A DNA stretch of 64,000 nt from Rhyzopertha dominica. Its lineage: Eukaryota > Arthropoda > Insecta > Coleoptera > Bostrichidae. The notes beneath the pieces were generated by a model. The model had not been told where the DNA came from. It did not search any database and saw nothing but the letters and a program-made list of their open reading frames with translations. This document shows positions 47,500-60,500 of the stretch, in pieces. Made by a program: the position numbers and the translations under genes. The stretch lies in NCBI GenBank assembly GCA_025024175.1, contig QCXZ01000075.1:1550001-1614000 (forward strand), in the 5' to 3' direction. The stretch's first letter is position 1. Every line of letters starts with the position of its first letter.

Positions 47500-47690
47500 C
47501 TCACCTCTACAACATAGCACGAAACATCAACACATTCTGTAGCTCCATTGTCAAGCTGAGAATCTCTCCACTTATAATTCCTTGGTGTAAAAACGACATT
47601 ATCCAGATCCGAAAATATTCAGCATCATCAATTCACAAGGCATCTTGGTTTTCATTGGAGAATGTTGATTTCTTGTCTATTAACAAAAAA
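47500..47690 (-). other. Possible exon upstream of the TPR pseudo-exon
   Basis: On the minus strand a segment ends in TGTTGTAGAG followed by gtgagt (47503-47508). One frame reads NVVFTPRNYKWRDSQLDNGA and CVDVSCYVVE up to the donor, but stops occur upstream of it. Homology is unknown; it may be a decayed exon of the same gene. Confidence 0.3.
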
Positions 47691-48661
47691 AACGTAATCA
47701 GTTTCGATTAAAGCGCAACTCAGTCTCGTTACTTATAGGATACAAAATGAGAAAAACATTCCCATAAATACGAACCAACTTTTTCTATTGTTTATTATGC
47801 AAGATTTCAAAGTTCAAAGCTATTATTAACCCCTAAAATACGGCTGCGACAGCGGTGTCACCACAATTTCTGCGGCAAATTTGGGAACTACAACAAGACG
47901 TATTTCTAACGACCACCAACAGATGTCGGTATGTGCATCAATTATAGGTATTTTTAATAGCGACTTCAAGTTAGTTTGCTTCAGCAACAACAGATGGCCG
48001 CTCCGTAGTTACAGATGTTTTTAATACCGGCATTCAATTAGTTTTGGTAAATGATAAGAGGTGGCTGCAAGATATATCACTTTCTACATATCTTGGCGCA
48101 TTATTCGAACTATCGAATAACCGGTGTTTTAAATTCACGATTTATAAACATGAAATTACGATATTTAAGGTTTCCTCATGATTGTGCTTATGATAACGGC
48201 TACTTAACCAAGCTTTGTGCAACAGGGCCATACAGTCGGTATATTAACTTCACTAATGAAGACTCTTCGTCTTTATTATGTTATTCTGCACACGTATAGA
48301 CTAATAGCATGCACTGCTGCATATTTGGTAGGTTGTATATGACATAAAATAGGTTCAAGAACCACTGGTTCTTCCCTCGTTCCACTATCTTGTGTTCGTC
48401 AGTTGCTTACAAATGGAATGTTCGAAGGTTTCCTTCTTTCAACGTGACGGGATTCATTCAAAGCATGGTAAAAAGTTAACGTAATTAGTTCTTTGTGTGT
48501 CTATTGTATATTGATACGAAGTCACGCTCTTTGATTGCCACACTACGGTATGTACCATGACTCAAGAACTATACACTACTGCCACTGTCTGAATATTGAA
48601 TTCAGTTAATATGTGCGAGCTAATTATTTAACTAATTTGCATGAAGTATGATGAGACTTAC

Positions 48662-48717
48662 CTTCGAAGGTTTAACAACTTTTCCCTGATCTCACATGTC
48701 GGGATTTTCAAAGCCAT
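48662..48717 (-). other. Possible first coding exon on the minus strand
   Basis: ATG at 48717 is preceded by AATCAA and opens MALKIPTCEIREKLLNLR before a gtaagt donor. Its upstream side (48720-48960) is less AT-rich, as promoters often are here. It may be the start of the TPR gene whose decayed exons follow at 47.5 and 46.9 kb, but nothing proves the link. Confidence 0.35.
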
Positions 48718-48959
48718 TTGATTACAGCAAGGAACAGATTCGCAAAATGTCACTCTAACAGTCCTGTTAGTATATAAATAAAATAATTCGCTGTAAATTG
48801 CACATAACCGAACCGCACACTACACAACTGAACTATCGCATTACACAAACATGACTGAACTGCGCAGATCCCGACACTGACAGCTGACATTACTTGAATG
48901 ACAGGCGGACTGAATTAGAGATGGGTGCGGTGTAAAGTGACTCGGTTCAACGATCCGTT

Positions 48960-51553
48960 CATATCGAAAGAACCGGTCTGCGGAACTTTCGTTCATTCTG
49001 CGGCTACATTAACAAAAGTCAAAAATTCAAACTAACATTAGAAAGGTAAAAGAATCGGAAACTTTATACACAATTAGTTGTTTGATTCCGTTCTTTTAAA
49101 CAATATTACCACTTACCTTGACAGCGGCTGGAGTACAGTATAGCTGCTAGTGTATACATATGCTTTGTCTCTGAATAAACGGAATAATAATCCCAGAATT
49201 CTGTTAATATAATAAGGTATGCGCCTTTTTATGTCAAAAAATGCAGTGGAAAGGGGAAGTACAAAAGATTTGATTTAAAGTTGTTGAAATCGTTGGAGGT
49301 GGTGTTTTCTAGAAGATACAACAAATTTGGTTTTACAAACCCAAATTTGATGAAATTATTTCAAGGCAATAAGGCCAAAAATTCCAGTTAATCATCCTGT
49401 ATATGACTAAAATTATGAGGCAGTGAAACAAACTATAGGTAGAGTAGAGGTAATGTTTCTACTATCACACTAGTAATGCTGAGGTTTAAACAATTACTCG
49501 TTATCCTCCATATTTATTTACGTTCGACAGCATCATCATTGGTGGTTCAAGTCGTTAAAACTTGTAAGCAAAATTAATTTAAAGATTCAAATTACAATTA
49601 AAAACACAAGACCAAGTATATAAAAAATATCGTATATCATTTCTTCAATATTACATAGAGAATTACAAAACAAAACACTATACATTTGAACTACACAAAA
49701 AGGAATGAATCTTTTAAGAACACATTTTAAAAATCTAACAACTAAACCTAGCAACACAGTGCTCCTTTAAGATTATCGAAAAGTTTTGAAGTCTGTGGGA
49801 TAATAACACTCTAGATCTACATTTAACTTGTGATATTAATTGCTTTAAAATGTTATTTAAATTGTCATGAGTTAAGTAGTTTGCATTTATGTATGGCTGG
49901 TACATAAATGGCTAAAAATACTGAACGATTATTGTCAAGAAGTTGGCAATATTTTGAACTGAGCTCTTCGAATAGTCAACTTTTTTCGTAAACAAAGACA
50001 AGACAACATAATTTGTCATTATGAAGAGATTCAATGTTTGTGGGTGACGCCTTTAGTCAATTGTTTTATTGGGAATATTCACAGCCCATTATGTCTTTTT
50101 TTCTGTGCAAGGTTTGTGGTAAAAATGCCAACTTTTGGTGCATTGTAAAGGCAGTATAGAAAGTGCAAGAAACTTGAACAAAATTAACTATCCTAAAGTG
50201 CAAATATGTCTAAATGGCAAGATGCTAACACAAATTCAACCTAAGTACCATCCCAAAACACAAAAAAAATACCCGTCTCTATGTCAAAATACCTAAGTGT
50301 GCACGTCTTAAAATATTCAAGTAAATGCGATTTAGGATTTTTCCTATTGTCTAATCCTATCACTAAGTCTAGTAATTATATCACATGATGATGAGGAGAC
50401 GTATATAATACAATAGCCCAACCAATGAAAGAAATGTACAATGAAATGAATTTTCTTGAGTTTGCTCAATGGGAACATTTTTATCATAAAAAAAACTGTT
50501 TAGTGGTTAAAAAATTGTTAGATCATGGACAATCTGAATTAAGTGTGATTCATTTTTATGTGTTGTAGAACTCAACTTCAATTTTGACTACGGAACACAC
50601 TCATTATATCAAAAAAGAAGACGAGTTATCAAGTCTTTTAAAAATGGTCCAAAGATTAAATTTCTAATAAAAAATAATAATCTTCAGAAGAGCAATTACA
50701 AATGGTCAAAAAGTGATACTACAAAGATTGAAACCCACTCTACAGAAAGCTGAGAAGTGTTTTCATATAAGTATAAATTAAAATATTGTTTGTGAAATTT
50801 AAAATTAAAATAAAAATTGAAAAGACATTGACAACAATTTGGATTCCCCCCAATACACCTAATGTGGGCTAAGAGTACAACAAAAAAGGTGCATGCTAAA
50901 TGAAATCTGTTAAAAAAGGGGTTCATAAAGCTAAATAAAATTGTACCGTTTGTCGACAACTGTCCCACACAACCTAAGAATGTAGATGCAAAATTAAATA
51001 ACGTCAAACTTGAACAATCTGATCTCTGTTTTACAACCGATGGACCAAGGAATCGTTAAAAAAATATCAAGCAGCATTACAAAAAATGAAGCCCCATGGA
51101 AGGAGGTTTATATAACAAGGAATCTCAATAAAAAAAAAAACACTTAACAATCAGCAATTGTTTCAGGAAGGCAAGATTTGCCAAAGATAGATGCTACTGA
51201 TCAATGGGATAAAAAAGATGATCTTCCACTATCAGAATCAAAAACCAATTTCGATCTCATACAAAACTGCAATGAATACTGATGTTTTATTCAAAGATTA
51301 TGTTAATATTGACGATGATGTTGAAGTTTGTAGTGAATTCATGCCAGAAAAATAAAATATTAACTGTTGTATACTTGAGTAAGGATCTTTTCAAGAAGTA
51401 CTAGTTACATATTTCGTCCGATAAAAATGAAACACACTTAATCCAAAATTCCAAAACAGATTTTGCATGTCACAGAAACAAAACGACAAACTTACATGGG
51501 AAATGTTCTTGGTCGAATGTTACGTTGCCTAACTAACAAAACCTCGTCAGGTT
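48960..51553. other. Gene-poor AT-rich DNA
   Basis: I see no exon with convincing homology. At 50420-50570 a frame (FLEFAQWEHFYHKKNCLVVK) and at 51170-51330 another short one look like fragments of an old mobile element, but no family could be named. Confidence 0.3.
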
Positions 51554-54500
51554 TTAGGCGCTACAGCTCTCGTCCCTCTTGGGACTATCCAAAAGATCAC
51601 GTTTCGGACTTTCCTGGCAGTCGCTTTTCTTTTCATCCGAGTCTTTCTGTCCGATGAGTTCTTCTTGTTCTTTCATGTTCAAGGCAGTGTCACAATTATT
51701 CCACGGCTGGACCTGATTGAGGAGAGATTATAAATTTTTTGTTGTTTGTCGGAATTGATGTAAGCTGCTGGAATATTCGACTAAATTTGCAACTTACCAG
51801 TGCTGTGCCGAATATTTGGTAAATGAAATACGTGGAGATAGCTACAGCTGCAGTGACGTTGAAGACAGTCCTCCATGCTGCTAAAGTTAGCTAAAAAATG
51901 GAAACATCAACGATATAACTAACATGTTACTGCGATAAAATATAATTGATGGTACATGAAGATAACTGTCAATGAAATAACCAAAATGCAAGGATTTTTA
52001 AGCCCAAACTTTATTAACATGCATGCTATATGCGGGGATATTCGTAAAGTAAGACTGCATGATTAAATATTGGAAGATCAATACAAAATTGTTCAAATCT
52101 CTAGATATACAAGATGTTTCACGAATGATAATGACCCTGACGAAATTAAAAATGCAACCCAAAATACATTGTCATAGCCAATGTGCTTATTTTACATAAT
52201 GGTATTATTTTAAAAATAAATTGGGAATCCATGACCCATAGGCACTATGGTTCCTGTCACTGTATTTATTAAAAGTCAAAATGTATTCAAATGATGAAAA
52301 AACAGATATAATTTTGATTTATGGTGAATGCAATTTCAAGAGACTTGAATTAACTTTAAGGACAAATTTGCCACCGCTGAAAAAGTCAAGAGAAAGAACA
52401 GCAACAGGCCCTGACAATGAAATTAGAGTATTGGAACTGATTGACGAAAGTCCTCATATTAGTCAAAGGGTAGTCTCAAGAGCAACCGGTATTAGTCCGT
52501 CTTCAGTACACCGAATAATTAAAGGCAATCAATTTCATCCGTATCACTTGCAATTGGTTCAGGCCTTAAAGGAGACAGATTATCCTAAAAGACTGGCTTT
52601 TTGTAACTTTTTTCAAGAACACCAAAATTTGAATGTGAGATTTTATGACAACATTTGCTTCTCAGATGAACCAAGATTTTCTAATAATGGTGGAGGTAAC
52701 AAACATAACATGCATTATTATGCGCAAGAAAATCCACGTTGAATTCGAGAAGAACATTTTCAAACTATCTACTCGACAAAGGTCTGGTGCGGAATATTGG
52801 GGAATCAAATTGTTGGGTCTTATTTTTCACGATAGTTTAAACGACAATACTTATCTGAATTTTTTAAGAAACACTTTACCAGTACTTCTCCAAAATGTAA
52901 ATTTACAAGTAACACAAGATCTATGGTTCCAACAAGATGGGGCACCTGCGCATTATCATAGAATAGTGCGGAATCATCTTGATTTGGTTTTGCCTAACCG
53001 ATGGATAGGAAGAGGTTCAATTAATCCTTGGCCACCGAGAAGTCCAGACCTTACTCCTTTGGATTATTTTCTGTGGGGAATGGCAAAGAGCAAATATACC
53101 AAACACCAATTGAAAGTGTAGAACATTTAGAAAATAAAATACGTGATGCATGTAGATCCATCACTCCAGAAATGTTAATGCATGTTAAAAGATCGTTTTG
53201 GGCATGAATTCAAGCTTGTGAAAACAGCAGAGGGCGACATTTTGAGCATTTATTACATTTTTACATTTATTACATTTTTCAAAAATAAAATCTGTTTTAT
53301 AATACCGAAATTACTTAAAGGAAATTATTAAAGTTTATGTCAAAATTTTAAATCGATGAACAATTATGAATGTTACCTCTGCAAATGTATTTTGGGTTGC
53401 ATTTTTAATTTCGTCAGGGTCATTATCATTTGTGAAACACCCTGTATAGAGTACCACAATTAATTGACAATTTGACATTTCGGAAGAAGAAGAAGGCTGA
53501 TAGTGTGGAACTACAAATATCTTTCCAGAGATCTAAAGACAGCCGCTAAAGCAAATATGTATGCATTCATATTAAATTTTTAAATCCTCTGCGAATAATT
53601 GCAAGTGCTGAGTGGTCATCCAACAATCATGCTCTTGATTTATTTGAATAGTAGAAGATATCCCATAAATACCGTAAACTGACAAAATGAGTAACCCTTA
53701 ATCAATGTGCTATATATTATTGCAAATAGAACTGGCATCTGTTTTGTTCTTGAAATACTAGTAATTAGGTTACAAATAAATGTAGCAAAATAGTTAAAAA
53801 AAATCCCTTTGGTAACCAGGGAAATTATAAACCCTTCAGATTAAAAAGCTACTGCTTCAGGAGAAATGAAATTGTTTACAAGTGTCAAATAAAATTAGTG
53901 GTTAACGATTTATGAGAAGTGCATTTTCTGACAGCGACAAAAGCAAAGAAACCTTTAGCTTTTGCACGAAAAAAGGCGGTTAAGAACAAGGTAATTTTGA
54001 AAAAACTGATTGTGCGATTATTAAGTGAATAAATAATGCTTTTAACAGAAAGAAACATGCCAAAAGGTAAACCAATTTGTATAGAGTTAAAATAAATGGT
54101 GATGAACGCCTTTTTGGAAGGAATGACTGTAATTACCAATTCCAGACAGTTTCTTTTACCCAAAATAATTTCATGTTATAATGAGAGAGGACATGTAGAT
54201 TATTTCCAAAATCTGGAAAACCTAGAAAAACTACACTTTGGATGGATAGACGAATCAAAAGGGTTAGCCAAAGTGATTCTTGGAAGTCAGGTCTAATTGC
54301 TGCAATTCCAGTTAGTGCAAGGACACTATAGAAGACGTCCAGCTAAGTAGCCATTGGTTTCCGAAAGAAATAGAAATGCCAGGCTTGAATTCGCTCATCA
54401 ACATTTGAACTGGAACGTTCAAAATTGGACAAAAATATTGTTCAGCGAAGAAACTCGTTACAAAATTTTTAATTCTGATGGGTTGAGATGTGTTAGGCGT

Positions 54501-57500
54501 CCGGTTAATATGAGATTTAACCCAAAGTATGTTATAAAATCAAGCATGGACAAGGGAGTGCGTTATTATGGGGTTGTTTTTCGTGGAATGGAGTAGGTCC
54601 ACAACAACGCCTTCTATTAATTGTTTGGTATCGCACAAAAGTAATTGTGTAGTTTCAAATGGAATTACGAAACAAACTTATTAATTATTAAAGACTGAAA
54701 GGTGCAACGAGAAAACAAAACCTCATCGTTATCGGTCTCGATTGTTCGAATTTGAACTTTTTAATTTGGTACTTACCCCATTTTTGGTTAAATATCCCAT
54801 CGCTAGCGGACTTAAGAAGCTCGCCGTCATATGTATAGTCTGGGCGAACGCCAGAACAGGACCGGCAAAATTAGGAGCGATATCGACGACATTAGCCATG
54901 GCTCCAGCGTACGCAGCCGTGATAAGCGTAATTGCGATGAACCAAATCACTAAAATCGGTTCGATGTGGCAGCCCAAGTAGCTGATGAAGATTACCAGGA
55001 TGCCGGGTATCACTTGGGCTGAAAAAAGATGGGGGGAGGGTTTTGAAAACGACATTTAGGGGAAGTACCAGTAGTTATTTATATTCGTGTTTTATGCCAC
55101 TAGAATTAGCAATAATTTTTAGAATCAGTAGAAAAAGTAGCTTTAAATCATTTTCAGCACAATCTGTGTACTTTGATGAATGTATCCTTATTCCATTCCA
55201 AAACATAATTCCTTTGAATTGTAAAATATTTTAAATATTCACTGAATTTAGCAAAATATAAATAAAGATAGAACGCAATGATAGTTTTTAAAAGAAGATA
55301 TACTATTTAAAAAAAAACACACAAAGAGTTTTGAATGAAACAAAATTTACAAACTGCAGTATGTTTAACCGACATAATGAACATCTCTGGGCAGAAAAAA
55401 AACTCTCGCAACTATTTAAAAAAAATAAACAACAAAAAATACAGAAAACTGACCATAACTCTGATATTTTTCAAAATAACTATATCGAGTATTATATCGT
55501 TGAATAGGTAAAAAAAAATCATCAATTCTTCAGAAAAAAAATTGCTACATCAATGCTTAACTCTGAATATAAAATATAAATAAGCTGAAACTATAGAAGT
55601 TGTATTAATTTGAGAACTTTCAACTTGTCTTTTGATAATAACGCTATTATTTCGTACCCCAAAAAAAAATACCTGAATTAATACTTACACATTGCTGTGA
55701 AAAGCTTTCTCACATTTGTCAATGACATGATCTCTTTTGTAACAAGCTTATCAGCTACGTAGCAGAACACCACTGATGCTAAGTAGCTACATATGAATGG
55801 CGCTCCTGACAATATGCCATTCTGCAAAAAAAATAAGAGAATGTCACACTTGACAGTAAAGATGAGAGACAATATAGAAAATTTAAGGAAAAAATGGAAA
55901 GAAAGAATTATAAAACAAAAGACACACTTAATAATTAAATTCTTCTAAAACTAGATCGACACATGAAGAAAAATTACACTAATGGAAAGTAGTGAATTTT
56001 AAAATGCTGAAAATGTGCTGAAAAATGTAAAACATTGGAAAAGACTCCGTTTTTTTTGCTGGCCTCTTAAAAATAATGGTACCATCATCTTATGCAATAC
56101 TTCTTGAATTTCATCAGTTCAATTTGAAAAAAATTATGAACATGGACTGATAGAAACCTTAACAAACAAAAGAGCACCCAGTATGCTACCTTGAATACAT
56201 CAAAGTTGTAGTTAACGAACAAAAATGAACATGAATTTAATAAATATCACTGATGAAAATTCCACTAAAATAAAAAACAATACAGTCTTTATTTGAGATA
56301 AAAATACTATATATTTGGATATAGATGTTGATGTTTATTTTGTGGAGTCCTTTTATGTTAATTTTTCTTATTGTATTTATTTGTAGGTTCTGGCTCCTTC
56401 TTTTATAAATTAAAGACACTTTTTTCTAATAATATAACGTTTCGACCTATAATTTAGGTCTTTGTCGAATATTTTTATTTTGTAGATTGACAAATTATTA
56501 TGAAATAAATACAATAAGAAATATATATATTTAATTATTATTATGGCCATTTTTTATGTTTAAAATTTTCTCAGGTGAAGTGGACTGTAGAATCAAACCA
56601 AGTGAAATATTTACATAATGAGACTAGAGACTAGTCCTAAGTAACAGTTACTTTCTAGCAATAGAATTATTTATACATTTTCCTAGAATTAGGATTTCTT
56701 TTTTTAAGTTCTAAGATTACTGTTACTTCAACCCAGAATGTTTGTTTTATTTGTTTATTAAAAGATGTGTTTTACTTTTGCAACAGAATATTTTATACAT
56801 TGTCCCATGTATGTATGCGATAAAGTAACAGAATTGTACAGACCTTTTCGATGCTGAAATTGAACACACTCTTCATGTATTTAGGCCCTCCGATTATGAA
56901 AGTGTAATGGACCCAAATACGCCCGAACGTAGTTACTCCAATGGACCAAGCAGGTAAAGATCGGAATATCTGACCCCAGGGCACCGTCTGTTTCCTCGAT
57001 GCCATGTAAGTGTTGACGGTGTTTTCTTTTATGTACTGTTGTTCGCTAAGGCTAATGCGAGGGTGAGTTTCAGGACTGTCAAAGGCGAGGAGATACCAGA
57101 TGACGCACCAACCTACACCTGAAAGAAAGATCGCATATTGGGACATTTTTTTAATGCATATTATTACAAAATTGGTTCTCTGAGGATGAGACTTCCACCA
57201 AATAGATAAGACACTCTATTTTTTCAATTAAGTACTGTTTAGCAAGTTTCATTTACTTTTACATGTTTTTCAATTCATTATAGTTTGACTTTTTCTAAAT
57301 TCATTGTATAACATTCGAATTGACGAAATCTGTGGTAGTACACGGGTTTCTTAATTGTTATATTACGATAAGTGTTGTTATTATATGGTAATTTTATATT
57401 ACATTAAATCGAATGAAAACCAAACTTTTAAATCAGAACTCATCAATGTCGACAAGGATTTTGTCAGATTAACTGACAAGACGTAAAAAGTTTTATACTT

Positions 57501-60500
57501 CTGGTCATAGTGGTCATAATTCATGTTATGATATTACAATCATTGTTTTCCATATGTTCATATTACTTGACAAATTCTTGCTCTTAAATAACAGTTAAGA
57601 AACTTTGGGACTTTTCTTTACTGCTTTTTCATCGTCTCCTACATTTCCTCGTTCTATTGATATAAAACTGACTTTTACAGATTTTCCTTTTGCATCTGAA
57701 AATTTGGAAGCATCATCTTCTTGAATAAAGGCTTCAGCTGCTCTAGACATATTTTTCTCACTACAAAACACCTTTTTTTGGTGTTATTTATATTTTGCAA
57801 TTAAGTAAATAAAAATGTCTGTAGCATATTCATATTGTGTTCAAACTTTATTTTATCAAATGTTAACTGGAATTTTACTGATACTTCTGCTATTCAAATG
57901 TTTTACCACTATATGTATTTTGTCTGTGATCTTTATGTACCTATAAAACATAAGTGTAAAAAAAAACATGCTTTCCTTTTTGGTTTTCTTCTGAGCTTTG
58001 CAAATTAATTCAAATAAATCAGATGTTGCATAAATTATGAGAATATATCTAATTATAATAATGTATCAAATAAATCTTGAATAGATTCAGTTAACTGACA
58101 GTTCAATAGGTTCTAATCTCAAAATTTTTTGGAAATTTGTACACAAAAAAACTAAAACAAATTAAGAAATACCTCTATGTATGATGTTCCAATAAATGGA
58201 ATTGAAAATATAGCCGACAACTTTGCAAAATATTTCTCATCGTTGTCAGTAATTCAACTCATTGTGTTTTTAATCCAAACAGTTTTTCCTTTAACACAGT
58301 GGTGGATCTGAATAAAGTAACCTTCAGAGAGAGTGATTTTTTCAGTGCAATTAATAAATTGGACTGCAAAAAAAGAGCTGGGTCAGCCATCTAGTTTTTA
58401 TTGGTTCTGCAATACTTCTCTAGCTGAACCTTTACTTACATTATTTAAAAAAAATCAGTTCATGATGGTGTTTTTCTGGATAAATGGAAAATTGTGAATG
58501 TTACAACCGTTTTTAAGTCTTGATCTAGAAATAATTAGTAGTGCCCAAGATTAGAACAGATTTGTTCTGGTATATCATCAGCTTGTTTGTTATATGCTGA
58601 TGATTTAAAATTGTACAAAAAAATTCAAACTCTTGATGATATACCTACTCCACAATTTGATATACTGACAATAGAGAATTAGAGCACTTTTAACTATATG
58701 AAGCTAAATGTGGAAAAATGTGAAGTAATATGTTTTAGTAAAAAATTATCTCCTTGTATCTCCCTTTATTTACTGTAATAAATCTCTAGCTATTGTGGAT
58801 GTTGTAAAAGATTTGGGAATATTTTTGGATGGTAAGTTGTCTTTCCAGATTCACTATTTTATTATTGGCAAAAGTAGAAAACTGTTAGGTTGTTTGAAAA
58901 GACTGACCTCTCATTTTAAGGACAATAGAGCCAGCATGGTACTTTTACAACTCTCTATATTGTTTAACATGATTTTTTAAAATTTGTTAGATTTAAGTTA
59001 GAAGAAAGCATTGTTTATTTAAATGACATAGATCTATCTTGTAGCTAGGTATGTGTCGCTCTCACCACCGAAAAATCATAGATTTTTACAAAACAGAATA
59101 TGTTTTATGTTCAAAGCTGTTAATGGTATATAACCTCAATGAGCTAACAAATATTTTGGTCAATTAAACTTCACTGGTGTTTCTTAAGCATAATTCTGAG
59201 AGCTCTGCAAAAAAGTACTAAATATTTAGTTGTTCTATAACCCTTCATGTATTTGCATTTACTAAAAGAATCCATAGAGCAAAAATACACTCTTCAGAAT
59301 GACAAAAGTTTTAAAGGGTAGTTTAATCGTTTATAACTTTAAAAGTTCCCTGTGGTATTAATTTTTCAAATCATAAAAATAAGTTTTTGGGTGACATACA
59401 CAAAATTTTTATAACTCCGCCCTAATATTCACAAATTTCTTGTCACAGTCTGCTTTTTTAAATACATCTGCGCAGCTTCAATGAAATGTAGTAAAATGAA
59501 GTCAATTTATAACAAAAGTAAAATGGTAATAGTCTCCATTGTAGACATTGAGCAAAACTAAACAAATCAGCGATAATAAATTACTTCTGCAAATCCAAAA
59601 AACCGCTAACTCACCTATAGATCCAGTTGTGTAAAACACAGATCTCCATCCAAAGTTAGCTATGAGAAAACCACACAATGGATAGGTTATTCCAATGCCT
59701 ATACTGAAACCTTGAAAACTGGACATAAACCTGCTCCTTTCTGGTACTGGAATCCAATGCCCTACCAAGGCGTACATTGCAGGCCACGTCAGACCCTAAA
59801 TAAAACGAATGTAGTAAACAACTTAAAAGATTACTGAAGATCCAGACTAATGGAACATGTATCTAACTTGTTTATTGCTTCTTTTTGCAATTTTATGTAT
59901 TGTTCAAGTAGTTTGGTTATATATTCATTGATCACTGCAAGTCAGTCAATAAAAAATTACATAATGTTTGGCACAATTTAATGGCAGGCTTTTTACGAGC
60001 CCTAACAACTAAATATTGGGACGATTGCAATTTTGACCGTAAACATCGCTCAGTTTTAAAAGGGCGTTCCGTGCGTTGATGCTGAGTAGAATTCTAGCTT
60101 TAACATGTATTCAGTCAACTCTTAGGATATTTTTCAAAAGCTAACTTTATTTTTCACTGACGCAATAACACAATCCTGGCATAACGTGCAATTTCTGCTG
60201 ACAACTAAATATTGGGACGGCTATGGTAAAACAAATGATACACGCGGTGTGTTTGTTGGATACTGTCAGTGATAATTGTTGGTGACGAGCAGTCGTCGTT
60301 ATTGCGTCAAAAATGGTGAGAGGTGTGCCAATTGTCAAAAAAGTTCGGGAAATTATTATTTCCATGTACTGCAAGGGGTTGTCGATACAAAAAATAGCAA
60401 CGGAGCTGAACTTAAGTAAATCATCAGTGGGAAACGTTACCAAATACTATGCCGACAGAGGCACTTTAGAAATCAAAGGCAAAAGTCCGGGTAGACCTTC

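Noticed and set aside
48960..51553. A protein-coding gene in this stretch
   Set aside because: Short open frames have no recognisable domains or consistent splice joins; they could be old transposon debris.
52645..53121. A separate 158-codon gene overlapping the mariner ORF
   Set aside because: It is the C-terminal half of the same transposase in another frame after a frameshift.
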